Source of the DNA: Stratiolaelaps scimitus
Lineage: Eukaryota; Arthropoda; Arachnida; Mesostigmata; Laelapidae
Assembly (NCBI GenBank): GCA_019614645.1
Contig: JABWDB010000008.1
Location: 5,704,001-5,768,000 of the forward strand
Direction of reading: 5' to 3'
Length of the DNA: 64,000 bases
Shown: in pieces, positions 26,369 to 37,453 of the stretch
How positions within the stretch are numbered: position 1 is the stretch's first letter
Layout: every line of letters begins with the position of its first letter
The notes under the pieces: generated by a model
What the model saw: the letters and a program-made list of their open reading frames with translations, nothing else
Told to the model about the DNA's origin: nothing
Databases searched by the model: none
Program-made: the position numbers and the translations under genes

Positions 26369-27494
26369 GGGCCGGCTAACGTTAGCGCGCTAGCTGGCTA
26401 AGTTCGAACTGACAGCGTCAGCAGCAGCAGTAGCAGCAATGCCATCAATAACAGCCGCGTCAGCATCGGCAGAAGCTGCAGAAGGATGCGGCCGAGCAGC
26501 TCATCGACCGGGAACGACTTTTGACAGCAGCGGCGACTGGGGCGCCGGCCAACCGTAGCGGCGTTGACGACTCCTGTTGTTGTTGTTGTTGCCATCGTCC
26601 AAAACTATTCATTCTTTAACCGAAGAGCGAGAGCGAGAGGGCAACGCTCGCAAGCCCATCTCGGGCCGGCCGCTGTAGACGCCGCAGCGAAAGCCACCAT
26701 CTCCATCTACGCGCTGAGTGCGCACGACCGCAGACAAACGTGCCACGCGCACACATGTCAACCACCGCCGGTGTTCGTCGCCCTGAAGATCATCCACTTA
26801 GCGGATCTTCATCGTTCGTCAGATGGATGGTGGATGAAGCGTCGGAAAGAGGAAAGTGGACTTCAGATTGTGTTGAGTCAACGGCGCGAGGAGAACAAAA
26901 AACATATATACACACACACACAAAACACACACGCCAACGTGGCCGGTTGGTTGATGACTGCCGCGATGCGGGGGCGGAGGCGGATGACAGTAGCAACAGC
27001 TTAGGTCACGCGACTCAAGCTGTGGGATGCTATTTTTGTTGCGTCAATTTACTGCATCTAACTGTTCAGTTGCGTTTAGCAATGCTTTTTTTCGTAGAGG
27101 AGGACATTTTCTTTCTCGTATGCACCTACACCTCCAAGAAGATTTCAACCTCCATAGAAAGGGGTCAGATCCAGTGCAGGGGGAGTTGACGTCGATGACA
27201 AAACGCCTCTGCCTGCTGAAACCACCGTCCTCAACTGAGACTCGATCTCGTTTCTAGATTCGGCTTTACGCTTGGCATTACGTCGATCTCAAGAAGGGGT
27301 CTAATTGGCGTTATATAGCCGGGTGCTCTAATCTCCTAAGACTACTTTGGCGTCCGTGTTGGGGTTCTGTTAGCGGGAATACGCGGGGAGAGACTGGTGA
27401 CGGAGGAGGCCCTCGTGACAGGCCGGCCAATCTACTCAAGAGGTCCCGCCTGCTCCGTCCATCTTAACCTTGCCCCTCCGGGATGGGATGCTCG

Positions 27495-27585
27495 CGGTCG
27501 AGTCCGGTGGCCTGGTGGCCCATTCGTGTGCGCCCTGCAATCGGAGGAGACATGTAGGCGTATATACGGGTTCGATCCCCACCGT
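27495..27585 (+). mobile_element. tRNA-like SINE head
   Basis: On the plus strand an A-box-like TGGCCTGGTGG (27508-27518) is followed about 60 bases later by a B box, GGGTTCGATCC (27569-27579). CGGTGG before the A box pairs with CCACCG after the B box. The stretch GCGCCCTGCAATCGGAGG resembles the anticodon arm and variable region of tRNA-derived SINE heads, with an apparent small insertion before the B box. The structure is too degenerate for a functional tRNA. No poly-A tail or target duplication was found. Confidence 0.4.
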
Positions 27586-29793
27586 TGCACATTTGCATGT
27601 AAGGAGCCCGTATTATGAGGCGTCCACCAATCCTGCCAGTTAGGGATTGTACAATATATGATATGCGTACTAATTAGTTTACTCTTGGTTACTCATGAGT
27701 GACTATAAATAATGGAGCACACCGGTGAATTGCCTCGTGGTTAATGTCATGTTAACGATTGCGGACGCTTTGTTGTATAGGTTCGCCATTAGATTACAGT
27801 ATAAGTGAAGTTGCCGTGTCGTTTCTGCTGTTCCTGTCAATACGAGAAGCACGGTAGGCCATCTAACTGCCTTGGCCAGCTAAGTGGCTGCGTTACAGGT
27901 CACTGAATGAGCATTTTCTGCGTTCTATACATTTGACCCCTGAACCCGACGGACGGTGTCACCGTTGAAATATATGGCAATGTTGTTAAAGCCACCAGCA
28001 GTGTAAGTCGATAGAGAGATAGATGGATACATTCATGTATCGTCACTTGTCCAGTCGCTCACTCTTTAAGACGAAGTGCCACACATCTAACCATATACGA
28101 TGAGACGAAATCCAAAAGAGATATACAGTGGATTTTCAGAATTTTCCAGAAATACAGCCACCACTCTTGCGGAGACTTGTGTGTGTGTGTCTGTGTTTAG
28201 AATGGTGCTGATCAAACTTTGAGCTACTTTTATATTCGATATGATCGATTACCGCGTCATGTCGACGGGCTAAGCCACAACTATGTACACTACTGCAAAA
28301 TACAGTATACCTATTCGAAAAGACGACGATGAAGCCGAATGGTCAACGCGAAAGGTTAGTTGATAACTGACCGCTGTAGAGTAGTGTAGCTAGCCTGCGC
28401 ATACCAAGGCTTACTGCCTTGCTCTGTACAGTATTGTACGTATAATAAGGTAATAGTTAAAAAGCAGCTGTACTCGCCGAAGCGTCCAAAGGTGAGCCAT
28501 CAATTGGTTGACACGCGCGCAATCTGGAATCGGCAAGCAAGTCTCTCAAGTATCGAAAACGTGGCTGGCTGACCTGTACACCTTTCAGTGCATTGCCCCC
28601 GCCCAGCTCAGCGAGTCCGGCGACAGATATACATATCGGCGGAACATTTTGGCACAGCCATTCGAACATGTCAGGGTTACAGGGTGCGCGGATGAGCATG
28701 AGATGACGATAATGCGCTCGTCCTTTCGAGCAATGAGCAGAAATATGGAAAACGCATTGAAAGCAGAATCGACGCAGCAACTACACAACATAACAGAACA
28801 TATGAAGTCATCGAGGCGTGTGACCGCAAACTACACGCCGTTCGAAATCATGTCTGCAAGTTAAATGGAGCTGTCTGGGATGCGTGGGGGTTCTTTAAGT
28901 TGTGTTAGCCCCCATGAGTATACATATGTACACTAATGCCGTTATTTAGGGTATTCCAACGGATACTGCACAGTATCCTACGCCAAGGCCGCTGCCGGCG
29001 AGTTACGCCTGTATCCTGCCCAATATGATATATAGAGTGAGAACAATTTGTGGAAGGCTTGCTGGGAAGATCATCCGCTATTGACTATATATACCGTTTT
29101 GGTCTGGATGAAATAACATTCTCCACACTCTTATTCGTTGTATCTTCTCTCCGTGTAAATCTCAATAGTACTGCATATATGTTAATGTAGAATTGGGGTA
29201 GAGGTGATCCACGACAATGGGAACACCCCAGAACGCATCAAGCTTTACGGAAAAAAGCGCTTGAAGCGCTGGTGGGGCTATTTTCAACCAAGTTAGCCGT
29301 CTATCTAAGATGATATTTAGTAGGTTTGTTTCTCTTTACTTGGGCTTTGTTTAGAAAATTCACCTTGCTACATCTAGATACGTATTTGCGTTAAGACCAA
29401 GAATTCACGGAAGGTTGCCCCTTCGAAACGGTCAAAGCTCCGTTAACCGCCTATAGGTTTCCGATCATTCCGAACGCCCTGTATATGGTAAGCTGACCCT
29501 GGCCGGCTATGTATTATAGCTCGGAAAAGCGATGTGGTCTAGCGTGATGATTGCGTGTGTAGGAGTGCTCTGTCACATCACTGCATATGGTGCGTTGCCG
29601 ACCGATGAGCAATCATCCATCGGGATCATGAACGGCATTCACCCCACCCCCCCCCCGCTCCACACCAGTGGGTCAACAATTGGATCGGTACGACAAGACA
29701 GATATATGCGTGCACGTGAATCTCAGTCTGCGTTTATGTGTGCGTACCATATGAGGCATGTTCATCAGGCACGAGCGCACCTTCAATGATTAA

Positions 29794-29848
29794 GGGCCAC
29801 AAACCGGGCCGAACGCCTGATTTTCGTTTCGGCCCGGTCCGTGGGGCC
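29794..29848. repeat. imperfect hairpin, GC-rich
   Basis: An 11-bp perfect stem (29803-29813 with 29828-29838) has a 14-base loop. A lower stem of GGCCAC-type bases (29795-29800) pairs imperfectly with GTGGGGCC (29841-29848) after a two-base internal loop. Overall size and shape approach a small stem-loop RNA precursor, but nothing shows that it is transcribed. Confidence 0.6.
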
Positions 29849-31216
29849 ATCATTCAGACACGCGCAGAAATCGCTTGGCCTGGCTGGCAAGCCGATGAAC
29901 CAACAGCGAAGTTCTTCGACCGAACGCACACCTGACCGATCGGCGGTAGCATTCAGCGCCACTGTGCGATTCAGCTCAATCCGAAATTGGAGACGGCCAC
30001 GAGATGAATAGCGGGCAGCACTGATTGGGGTGGCATTGATTGCGAGCCGTAGCAGCCGTAGCAACATCGATGCAGATTGCCCCGTTCTGTCTGCTGTCGA
30101 ACCTTCTCGTGGCGGGAGACGTGAGCGGGAGGCACAGTGTATCTATTTATCCATCGTTCCGATGTATCGCTGCGTCTAATTCCTCATCGCCCACTCCTCC
30201 TGAAGCCGAACGCAACGAGCGGCACTTGTCGCCGTCGCCGTCGCCGTCGCCGCCGCCGCCGGGCCTTGCCCTCGATTTTAGCGTGCGCGCAGCGGACTTA
30301 CTGGCCATTTTCTCCGCTCCCTGCATGCCCATGTTGTAGTAGCTGTCTCTTCTGCTTGTGCCGCCACCGCCGCCGCCTTCGCCGCCGATCAAAATCAACC
30401 AGCACTCCTCTTCTTCTGCTTCTTCTTCTACCAATCGTCGTCTTCATAAATATATTGGCTATTTGGGCTTCTGAAACCTACTGCGCTGGTACTGCCTCGC
30501 CGTCGTAGTTGCCGCCACCGCTACCAGAGGCTACACGCACTAACGTGTATGAGGTTTTGCCGATGATGCCAAAGCACACTAGTCCCATTTTGTCTCCATG
30601 GGGATCGCCAGAGACCTGAATTGATGGTATTGTTGCTTTCTCCGCTGTTACTGCGGGATTCGCTGCCGCTGTTCCTGCTTCTGTATGCTAGTTGTTGCTG
30701 TCAGTGAGTAGTGCCCACGTTGGCGATTCTTCGCCGGCCCTCGCACACTCATAGGCCTTCGAGGGAGTCTGAATACGCAGGTACGTCCAACATTCACCTC
30801 TACCCAGCTCACCTCTTTACGCAACAACGGGCAGCGACCTAGCAACGAGTAGCCACAAAGGGCCAAACGCGAGCTGGCTCTTCTTCCTCATCGATCGGTC
30901 TCACTGATTCCCTGATGCCGCCGTTGTTGCTGTTGTCGTTGCTGCCGTCGTAAGCGGCAGCAGCAGCATCAGCGTTTTCGTGAGTCGTCTTCTTTTTCTT
31001 CTTCATCTTCTTTTACCTGACAGCAGCAGCAGCAGCAGCGACAGTAGCAGCAAGTCGTCGTTCCGCCAACGAGACGGCTTCTTGTGGCCCCCTGCCGATC
31101 GCTGCCACTGGCACTGGGGGTGGCGCACGTGCACAGACAAACAGACACTTTTGACACAGGCGCCCACATCGAGGTAAAACGTCGAGGTACAAGCGCAGTA
31201 GCTGAAGTACCGGCGA

Positions 31217-31253
<37 letters not shown>

Positions 31254-31630
31254 AGCAGCACTTGCCCATGGTGCAGTTGTTCCCCTTTATGTTTCTGAGC
31301 AAAGAGCAACACGAAAATAGACAAGGAGAGGGAGAGGGAGAGAGAGAGAGCTATTTTGCTCGTTCATTTTGTTGTTGTGCTTCCACTGTTATCCACAGCG
31401 AGAAGCTGTTGCTGGCCCTTCATCGGCGAGCGCCGGCGGCGGTGTCGTCCCGCCACTGTTTCTCGTTCATCAGCGTCGACGGCGCGTACGGCAGCTACGC
31501 GTCTCTGGGGTTCTTCAGCAGCTCCTCGCCCTCGGAACGCTCGGTGGCTGCTTCGTAGCGGCGGCGGTGGTCCAGCCGCGTTCTCTGTTTCGCCCTCGCT
31601 CCCGCTGCCTTGTCTACCTGTCTGCTGTCG

Positions 31631-32056
31631 ATGACGACTACGGAGCTGAGACTCGGAACGAGTGAGTCCGCCGTACGGGACGGCCGGCTCAGATCGTCGG
31701 CGGTGCAGAAGGTGGTGGCGGGGAACATCCATGACAACAACGACAACAGCAACAACAGCAACAACAACAACAGCAACAACAACATTAACAACAACAACAA
31801 TCCCGACAACGCTACTGGTAGAGATGGCGATCGCGGTAGCGGTGGCGGTGATCTAGCGTTGCCTGCCACTTCCACCACCACCACCACCACCACCACGAAC
31901 GGCGGCGGCGGCGGCGGCGGCGGCGTTGCCAACAACCGCTCCGCTTTCGGGTTTCTCTTCCCCGTTCATTTTCTCTCCTGTTCGAAGCCATCACCTCGGA
32001 TCTCGGACGTCGCTGGTAAGACCGACGGACGGACGGACCGGACTCGCGGCCGGTAG
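31631..32056 (+). CDS. putative Asn/Thr/Gly-repeat open frame, 141 residues
   Basis: The frame starts at ATG 31631. Residues about 36-60 are an Asn-rich run, residues 81-89 a Thr run and residues 91-98 a Gly run, encoded by AAC, ACC and GGC microsatellites in series. The ends are polar (MTTTELRLGTSESAV at the start, TDGRTDRTRGR at the finish). Homopolymer runs like these occur in arthropod regulatory proteins, but microsatellites also create such frames by chance. The frame 31369-31665 overlaps it and ends at a GTGAGT 5' splice-like site (31663). No domain is visible. Confidence 0.15.
   Translation: MTTTELRLGTSESAVRDGRLRSSAVQKVVAGNIHDNNDNSNNSNNNNSNNNINNNNNPDNATGRDGDRGSGGGDLALPATSTTTTTTTTNGGGGGGGGVANNRSAFGFLFPVHFLSCSKPSPRISDVAGKTDGRTDRTRGR
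31733..31925. repeat. AAC, ACC and GGC triplet-repeat block
   Basis: An AAC-rich tract (31733-31802), an ACC tract (31871-31893) and a GGC tract (31901-31925) follow each other within 200 bases, all on the same strand. Confidence 0.92.
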
Positions 32057-32446
32057 ATGGACGCCGCATCGACCGCGGTAAACATGATGTAGTTTGTTCG
32101 CTTCAGCTTGTCGGCTCTGATTGCTGCCTTCGCTGCCGTCGGCCTCAGCAGTTGTCTCGATCTATGCGATGACGCTTCTGCTGCCTTTTCGGGTTGTTGC
32201 TGCTGCTGCTGCTTCGGCTACTGCCGACCGATAGCGCTACCGAGAGTCAATCGCGAGTGAAGGAGGCGGGGAGAGAACATGAGGGAGCTGAGCTGGCCGT
32301 TGTCTAGCTGGCCATGTTCTCAATTAGGTAATAATACTGCTGTAATCGAACGGGGGCGATCAGCGTCTACCGCCTGCTCGTCCGATGGCGATCCAATGGG
32401 CTGACGAATGAAATATAGAAAATAGAGAAGAAGATGAAGATCGCCG

Positions 32447-32472
32447 GGGGAAAGGGGGGGGGGGTGGGGGAG
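32447..32472. repeat. G-rich tract with quadruplex potential
   Basis: Runs of five, ten and five G separated by one to three bases. Comparable G or C tracts are at 25664-25681, 22798-22816 (C-rich), 29641-29657 (C-rich) and 37434-37453. Confidence 0.85.
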
Positions 32473-33608
32473 AAGGACAACGTGGGCGAAGACCAGGAGG
32501 GGGAGACGTCGCCGTTGACGACGGCGATGGCCGTGGCTGGCGGCCGCCGACGAAGACACTTCAGGCAAACTTCGGCCCGGTGGGGAATGACTACAGACAG
32601 CCCCTAAAGCTCAAATTCAGGTAGATATGTATACACTTTGAGGTATAATGGTCGATATGTATGACGTTGCTCGTCTTGTTCCTGAGTGCCGCGCTGCGGC
32701 TGCTACTGCCGCCGCCGCCGCCGCCGCCGCAGCTGCCGACGACAACGACGGCTACTTCACAAGCGCGCGTCGCATGCCGCACGAATATGATGATTCTTCG
32801 AATGGCCTACCGAAGAAGGGCTGACCGGGACCGTCCGATGGACGGGGAGAGACGAGAACGGGGGAATCGGAGGGATGATCGGACGAACTAACGAACAATT
32901 TGAAGTGGCCCGGCGATTCGATAGCGGCTCGATTGGGCTGTGGGGCGAACGGCACTTCTTCAGTAGCCTAAACTGGTAGCGGCAACGGCGGCGGCCAGAG
33001 GCCAGCGATTTTTCGGTGTAGGAGAGACGGCTCGCTGTTGGTGGGTTGCGCGGAGCGTGCGGGGGCTGCACCAGAAGCAGAAGTGCATAGCATCGGCGCT
33101 GGCTCGTCCACCCGCGCCGCCTAAACCCTTGACTATTACGGCAGGTCTGTAACAGTTAACTAACCACGGGCAAAACAGTAGTTGATATAGGTGTATGCAT
33201 GGTAATCGCGGCGAATGGCCGGTTGCTGCTGTGGAACATGCAGGGCGGTTTGTGCTCCGGCGTCTGGGTGATACGTCCGTACCGGCGGCGGCCATAGCGC
33301 CAACAGGAGGTGGACCAAACAACACGGGGAACACGGGCCAAGAGCTGTCGGGCTCTAGGACACCGCACTAAGAGGTACGTTTAGCTCAAACGATAACGTT
33401 ATGACGATGCTCGTGTAGAGCGAGACGAACGAAATGAAGACCCTTGTGTTCGCCGCAGAACCAGCAGCAGAGCGTGGCAGAGCAAACAAAGTCGAAGTGA
33501 TTGAGGTTCCTTCGGTGAAGTTTTGTCTCCACATGGTGGTGGCCGCCCAAGAACAGACTCTAGGGAGCCATTGAGCAACATGTGAGTCGCGTTTGCGGAT
33601 GACGTTAA

Positions 33609-33681
33609 CGATAGCCGCTCGACGTTACGCCATCGAGGCTACATTGATCTTTCTTGATTTCGCATACGTCGAGCGGCATCG
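33609..33681. repeat. long-looped inverted repeat
   Basis: Arms 33609-33624 and 33667-33681 are complementary over 15 positions with a single one-base bulge, around a 42-base loop. The core pairing is GCCGCTCGACG with CGTCGAGCGGC. Confidence 0.65.
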
Positions 33682-34160
33682 TCCTTATGTGACGTATCTT
33701 GTTCAGCGTTAGAGCCTGCTTGAACGGTTCTGGAATAACAGTGCTGGCGTATCCTGCTGATGTGGAACATGCGGGAGAAAGTAGCTATTACTGTAGGTAG
33801 TTACAAGGGAAACTCGAGGAATACAAACGATTCGTGATCCCAGTGGGAGTCGGAGAGGCTGGTGTTAATCACAGCCGCCCGCAATGATAGAATAGTAGTC
33901 TTAAACACGAGCCCATCGACCTGTTTCCTCATCATCGACAAGGAAAGTCCGCGCTAGATTCGACGCCAATAGGCTGTAACCACTTAACTAAAGCTTATAT
34001 ATGTAGACGATAGTAATTGTCTGTATCGAGAATATTCACGCTCACAATGGAAGATGATACAGTGTCAACGTTGGCCGTGCAAAAATACGCACGTTCTAGC
34101 ATGCACCCGAGCAGTACGAGGACGCACAAACTGTGCATGAGCTGATTTTTTATTTTCTTT

Positions 34161-34168
<8 letters not shown>

Positions 34169-34210
<42 letters not shown>
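34169..34210. repeat. (CA)n-(TA)n compound microsatellite
   Basis: ACACACAC runs into about 20 TA units. It is among the longest simple repeats in the window. Confidence 0.95.
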
Positions 34211-34212
<2 letters not shown>

Positions 34213-35323
34213 ACTGTGACAGCCTATCCATTGCTTTACGATGTGTCCAGTTCGCTATTAGGTGTAAAATATCTATATGTGAATATAAAAACCGAATGGC
34301 AAGTCGGCCTCCATTTTGTCGAACCCTATCGAGCAGCCCGCGGACCAACCGCTGTCTAACCAACTAAAAATGTATAGATTTCTACATAGACGTTGACCGC
34401 CGAGCAAAGGATACACATGCTACAGCGATCGGGGGTGGTGTTGACGGTGGCGTCTTCAGCCGCGGCGATGGCACCGATCCCTTTGAGGCAATCTCTCCTC
34501 CGCTACCTGTCCAGAAACAGACAATGGGGATTGACTTGTTGAACGAGTCTTGTTGTACTTTTTCGATTTCTTCGCTTAGCAGCGTGTTTTCTTGTGTTCA
34601 TGGTCATTTTGTTCTTCTCCTTCTGCTGCTAGTTCGCCTCGGCCTAGCCTCTGTTCCCTCCGATACCTATTCACGATATAGTAGCTATTGCTGTAATCTG
34701 CTCGGGAACCGAACGTCAGAAGCCGGAGCGAGGAAGCCGACAAAGGGGTAACGGCAACGGACAAGGTGCCGAAAAGCTTCTCTGTTTGGCGGCAAGTCTT
34801 GGTGACGCCGTTCATATGCCTTGACGGTAGCAGCGTCTATCGTAGGCAGCTCCGTTGTCGGCGTTGAGGTCTCCGACTGACGGGCATCGAACAACAGCAG
34901 TAAGGCGCTTTGAGTGTTGTTGTTCCGAGAGTGGCACTTCTGCATGCACGTATGTACGCGGCACGCTTCATTGTGTGCACGGCGCTGATGGTATCTGAGT
35001 CGATGCTAGCTGAAAATAGATCGTTTACGAACGTGCTTGTTTTCTTTAAATGTTAAACTATGGCGCATATTACATTAGGTAGGGCCGAGAGACGTCGACG
35101 GGGTAGAGCGTCATTAGTTGCAAATGTTGTGGTGACGATGTCGTGCAGATTCTGCAGTCTATGCGGGACAAATGAGATGAGTACTAAAGGTATCCCGTTG
35201 AATCCACTTGAGTTCATGATTTTGAAACCGGCTAGAGCCGACGGCCAGTGTTAGCCCCTACAGTATTTATGGAACTTAATAATCGCTTCACACAGCTTGT
35301 ATGGATACGATACCTGGATTAAA

Positions 35324-35343
35324 AGCTTACAAGTTTGTAAGCT
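35324..35343. repeat. 9-bp hairpin and adjacent direct repeat
   Basis: AGCTTACAA and TTGTAAGCT are exact reverse complements two bases apart. Just after them TCGGTTCCGA occurs twice (about 35347-35375). Confidence 0.75.
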
Positions 35344-37433
35344 CTATCGGTTCCGACATTCAGGTCGGTTCCGAAGCCTTTAAAAGATAGATGAGATGTA
35401 TGAAATCCTCGTGTCATTACACCTACGTACAGACGTCGTACGAATTCAATGATCCCACGCTATCGAAGTACATTCGCCCGCATTATACTATACTACTTAG
35501 CCTACATGTAGGGCTCGTCATATTTGCACTTGTCTTTAGGATCGTGCAACCCCTCGGTTTAGGGAAGCGAGAGGAGAAAAAATGTCATTCGCGAACCTTA
35601 TTGAAATATATCGATCCATCCTACATGATTGTTTCCATACGATGTTTGCCCTAGCCTAGGAAACCCTGAATCTACATTGGCTCGTTTTGTATGTTCAACC
35701 CTAGCGTATTGGCATTTAGTTAACGATCGCGTGATAATGCTCTGATTGAATACTCGTACAGCTTTCTGTAACGGCGAACGCTTTCGAATATATTGGACAA
35801 TGGTCATTCATGGTTTAGCTTTGCCGACGCGCCCATGCCCGAACACGATTTTTCTACCGATTCTATGTGCCCACCGCAGCATAAGCTCGTAGAAAAATGA
35901 ATACAGAACTCATAATTGAATTCACATCGGAACAGCTCGAAGATTTCGATCTTTAACATCGGTACATATTCGGCGTTTCGTCTCCGGTTCGCTGTGACGT
36001 TAACACCCATCTGTAATGACGCGACAAATCCAAGTCCAGTGCTCGTCTCCCTATCTCTGTGTACACGTAGATCGCGTTGACTATAGTGACACTCGAAGGT
36101 CGCTCTTTCACGGTGTCGAGCTGCCCGTCCGAAAGGAACCACACCGACCGCCTCCTATAACCGAACACCGGTAGACGACAATTACTGTGACGATTATGAT
36201 GATACTGTCTCCGTTGATGCTGAATGGGAAAGATGAACGCTGTCGATAGGTTGGCCGATTTGTCGCAGAAACGCGTAGGTCGCCCAGCTGAAAATAGGTT
36301 AGCCACAGGCTCTCGCCGACAACGGCTCGACAGCAGGTTGTTCGGTATTGAGTTCCCAAAAATTCCCGTTCCGATATATGGTTCACCCGACGTCGTCACA
36401 TGATCGTGGTGGTTATTATCGTCGCCGCAGCGATCGTGTGGTAGGAGGTGGCACGACGAACTGGCCAAGTGGATCGGTTCCAATGGCCGGGGACAGCAAG
36501 GACATGTTATTAGGCGCCGACTAATGTTGATGTATGCACAGAACTTGGAGGCGCTGCCTGCGAAGATCATACTCCCCCACATTCTCTGGGAAAGGCTGAA
36601 AACTGCTGCTCTCGCCGCTGCCGCCGTCACAGCATCGTGCCTCGCTCCGGTGATAGTACCGACATTAGACAATCTCCAATATGTTCGCTTTTAGAGAAGT
36701 TCGATATAAGTTTACTCAGTCGATGAGTTGCCGAGTATCGACTATGAATTTGTGAGATCCTGTAACACGTTGCCGATACAATTCAAATAATAATAATAAT
36801 AAACATAACGGTTTGACGTGCAGTTTTCGTGGAAACAAAGTATCGCCTATGCAATATTATCCTAATTTATATTGGATAAGCTTTCTTAGACTCGAAGAAC
36901 AAATTGGCGGATTTTTTAACTCGTGAAACGTTTCTTGCGTGTATCGTAATATAAAAAAGAGAGAGACAGAGAGATACAATGTGATTTCTTGATAGTTCCA
37001 TGAGACGGGGACTAATGGGACTCGCACAAATGAATTGGCCGCACGATAATTATAGAAACACATTAAACGTTGTAACCAATGTTCCTGTTATTATATTCCA
37101 ATATGATTAGAAACATAATCGATGCTAATATAGTAATTATTCGACGACTAATAATGGCAATAAAGCAATAAAATAAAGGTCAACACTTTCAGTCTTCTGC
37201 ATGCGAGGGGGTCGTCCAGTTCGCCCCGCAAGCGAAATCCTGAGTTGGAACAATACCGTACCGAACGTACGACTACCCGTTAAGTTTCGCCACCTACCCA
37301 CGATTCTTCTGACAGTATTCACTCGGACACGTAATCAAATTCAACGTAATTTGGCAACTTACTATTTTATGGGCAATAGTGAATTATTGAATTATTGCAC
37401 TGTTCCGGTTATTCCACTATTCCGGTATCGGGT

Positions 37434-37453
37434 ACCCCCGGGGGGGGGGGGGG
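37434..37453. repeat. C5-G14 homopolymer tract
   Basis: Five C are followed directly by about 14 G. Long G homopolymers are prone to length error in sequencing, so the exact length is doubtful. Confidence 0.85.

Larger units (their letters stand above)
24401..34000. other. GC-rich blocks with ambiguous frames
   Basis: Between 24.4 and 27.2 kb and between 30 and 33.6 kb both strands are open over long stretches, several with hydrophobic or low-complexity peptides. A mix of 5' untranslated exons and promoter DNA would look like this, but no exon can be fixed. 27.2-30 kb is ordinary DNA with the SINE-like head and a 118-codon plus-strand frame (28508-28864) of unknown type. Confidence 0.5.

Noticed and set aside
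35060..35254. 64-codon frame with CRFCSLCGTNEMS, a Cys-x2-Cys pair
   Set aside because: A single Cys pair is not enough to propose a zinc-binding domain.
35953..36672. 239-codon minus-strand open frame
   Set aside because: No ATG near its start, no recognisable domain, and a second overlapping frame is open over the same stretch.
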